Shown: positions 6,085 to 6,150 of the stretch, piece by piece
Position numbering within the stretch: position 1 is the first letter of the stretch
Layout: each line of letters opens with the position of its first letter
NCBI GenBank assembly: GCA_007124475.1
Contig: SLFB01000196.1
Location: 1-6,150, forward strand
DNA length: 6,150 bases
Source: Vibrio sp.
GTDB taxonomy: Bacteria > Pseudomonadota > Gammaproteobacteria > Enterobacterales > Vibrionaceae
Direction of reading: 5' to 3'
The notes under the pieces: model-generated
What the model was told of the DNA's origin: nothing
Databases searched by the model: none
Seen by the model: the letters and a program-made list of their open reading frames with translations, nothing else
Program-made: the position numbers and the translations under genes

Positions 6085-6150
6085 TCACCGCTGACTTTAG
6101 CTCACTGATTCGTGACAGCCACAGCGTTAACTAACATTACGTATGGATTC
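6085..6150 (+). repeat. Downstream copy of the ~67-bp direct repeat, truncated by the window end
   Basis: It matches 72-138 in the same orientation. TCACCGCTGACTTT is shared, then TCACTGAT, then a stretch with scattered single-base changes (including CGTTAACT), and finally TACGTATGGATTC. The window stops where the upstream copy enters its ATTCCCGC palindrome. The two copies are about 6 kb apart and bracket the whole amylopullulanase gene and its upstream region. Confidence 0.7.

Noticed and set aside
72..6150. Composite transposon or integron cassette bounded by the direct repeats
   Set aside because: No transposase or integrase, no clear target-site duplication, and the repeat lacks attC-type core sites that I can recognise. 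Kept only as a repeat pair.

Overview
The window is dominated by one very large gene (884-6004, + strand, 1706 residues). It encodes a secreted lipoprotein that joins two complete GH13 enzymes in one chain: an animal-type, chloride-dependent-looking alpha-amylase (about residues 101-615) and a Klebsiella PulA-type pullulanase (about residues 697-1593). A C-terminal starch-binding-like domain follows (about 1598-1706). An Asp/Asn/Gln/Gly-rich linker of about 78 residues separates the two enzymes. Both catalytic triads are intact, so the expected product is a bifunctional amylopullulanase that cuts alpha-1,4 and alpha-1,6 bonds of starch, glycogen or pullulan outside the cytoplasm.

The flanks suggest a marine or estuarine gammaproteobacterium, most likely Vibrio or a close relative. 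The reasons are an ERIC-type element in a form like those I associate with Vibrio genomes, CCTAG-rich heptads, the palindromic ATTCCCGC/GCGGGAAT family, and the resemblance of the amylase to the Pseudoalteromonas cold-adapted enzyme. This is recognition from memory, not a database result.

Layout: 1-883 has no convincing gene but is packed with dispersed repeats. These are an inverted pair of double-hairpin elements (1-37 and 210-246), a roughly 67-bp direct repeat ending in a GC-rich palindrome (72-154), a CTAG-rich heptad tract (282-350), an AT-rich stretch that may hold the promoter (about 353-731), and an ERIC-like element (732-854) ending about 29 bp before the start codon. After the stop codon there is a GC-rich hairpin (6033-6052) that may act as terminator, then a second copy of the 67-bp direct repeat (6085-6150), cut by the window edge.

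The gene looks monocistronic within this window and is bracketed by repeats. The layout fits a self-contained polysaccharide-degrading gene in a repeat-rich, recombination-prone intergenic setting. I see no transposase, integrase, CRISPR array, tRNA or rRNA.
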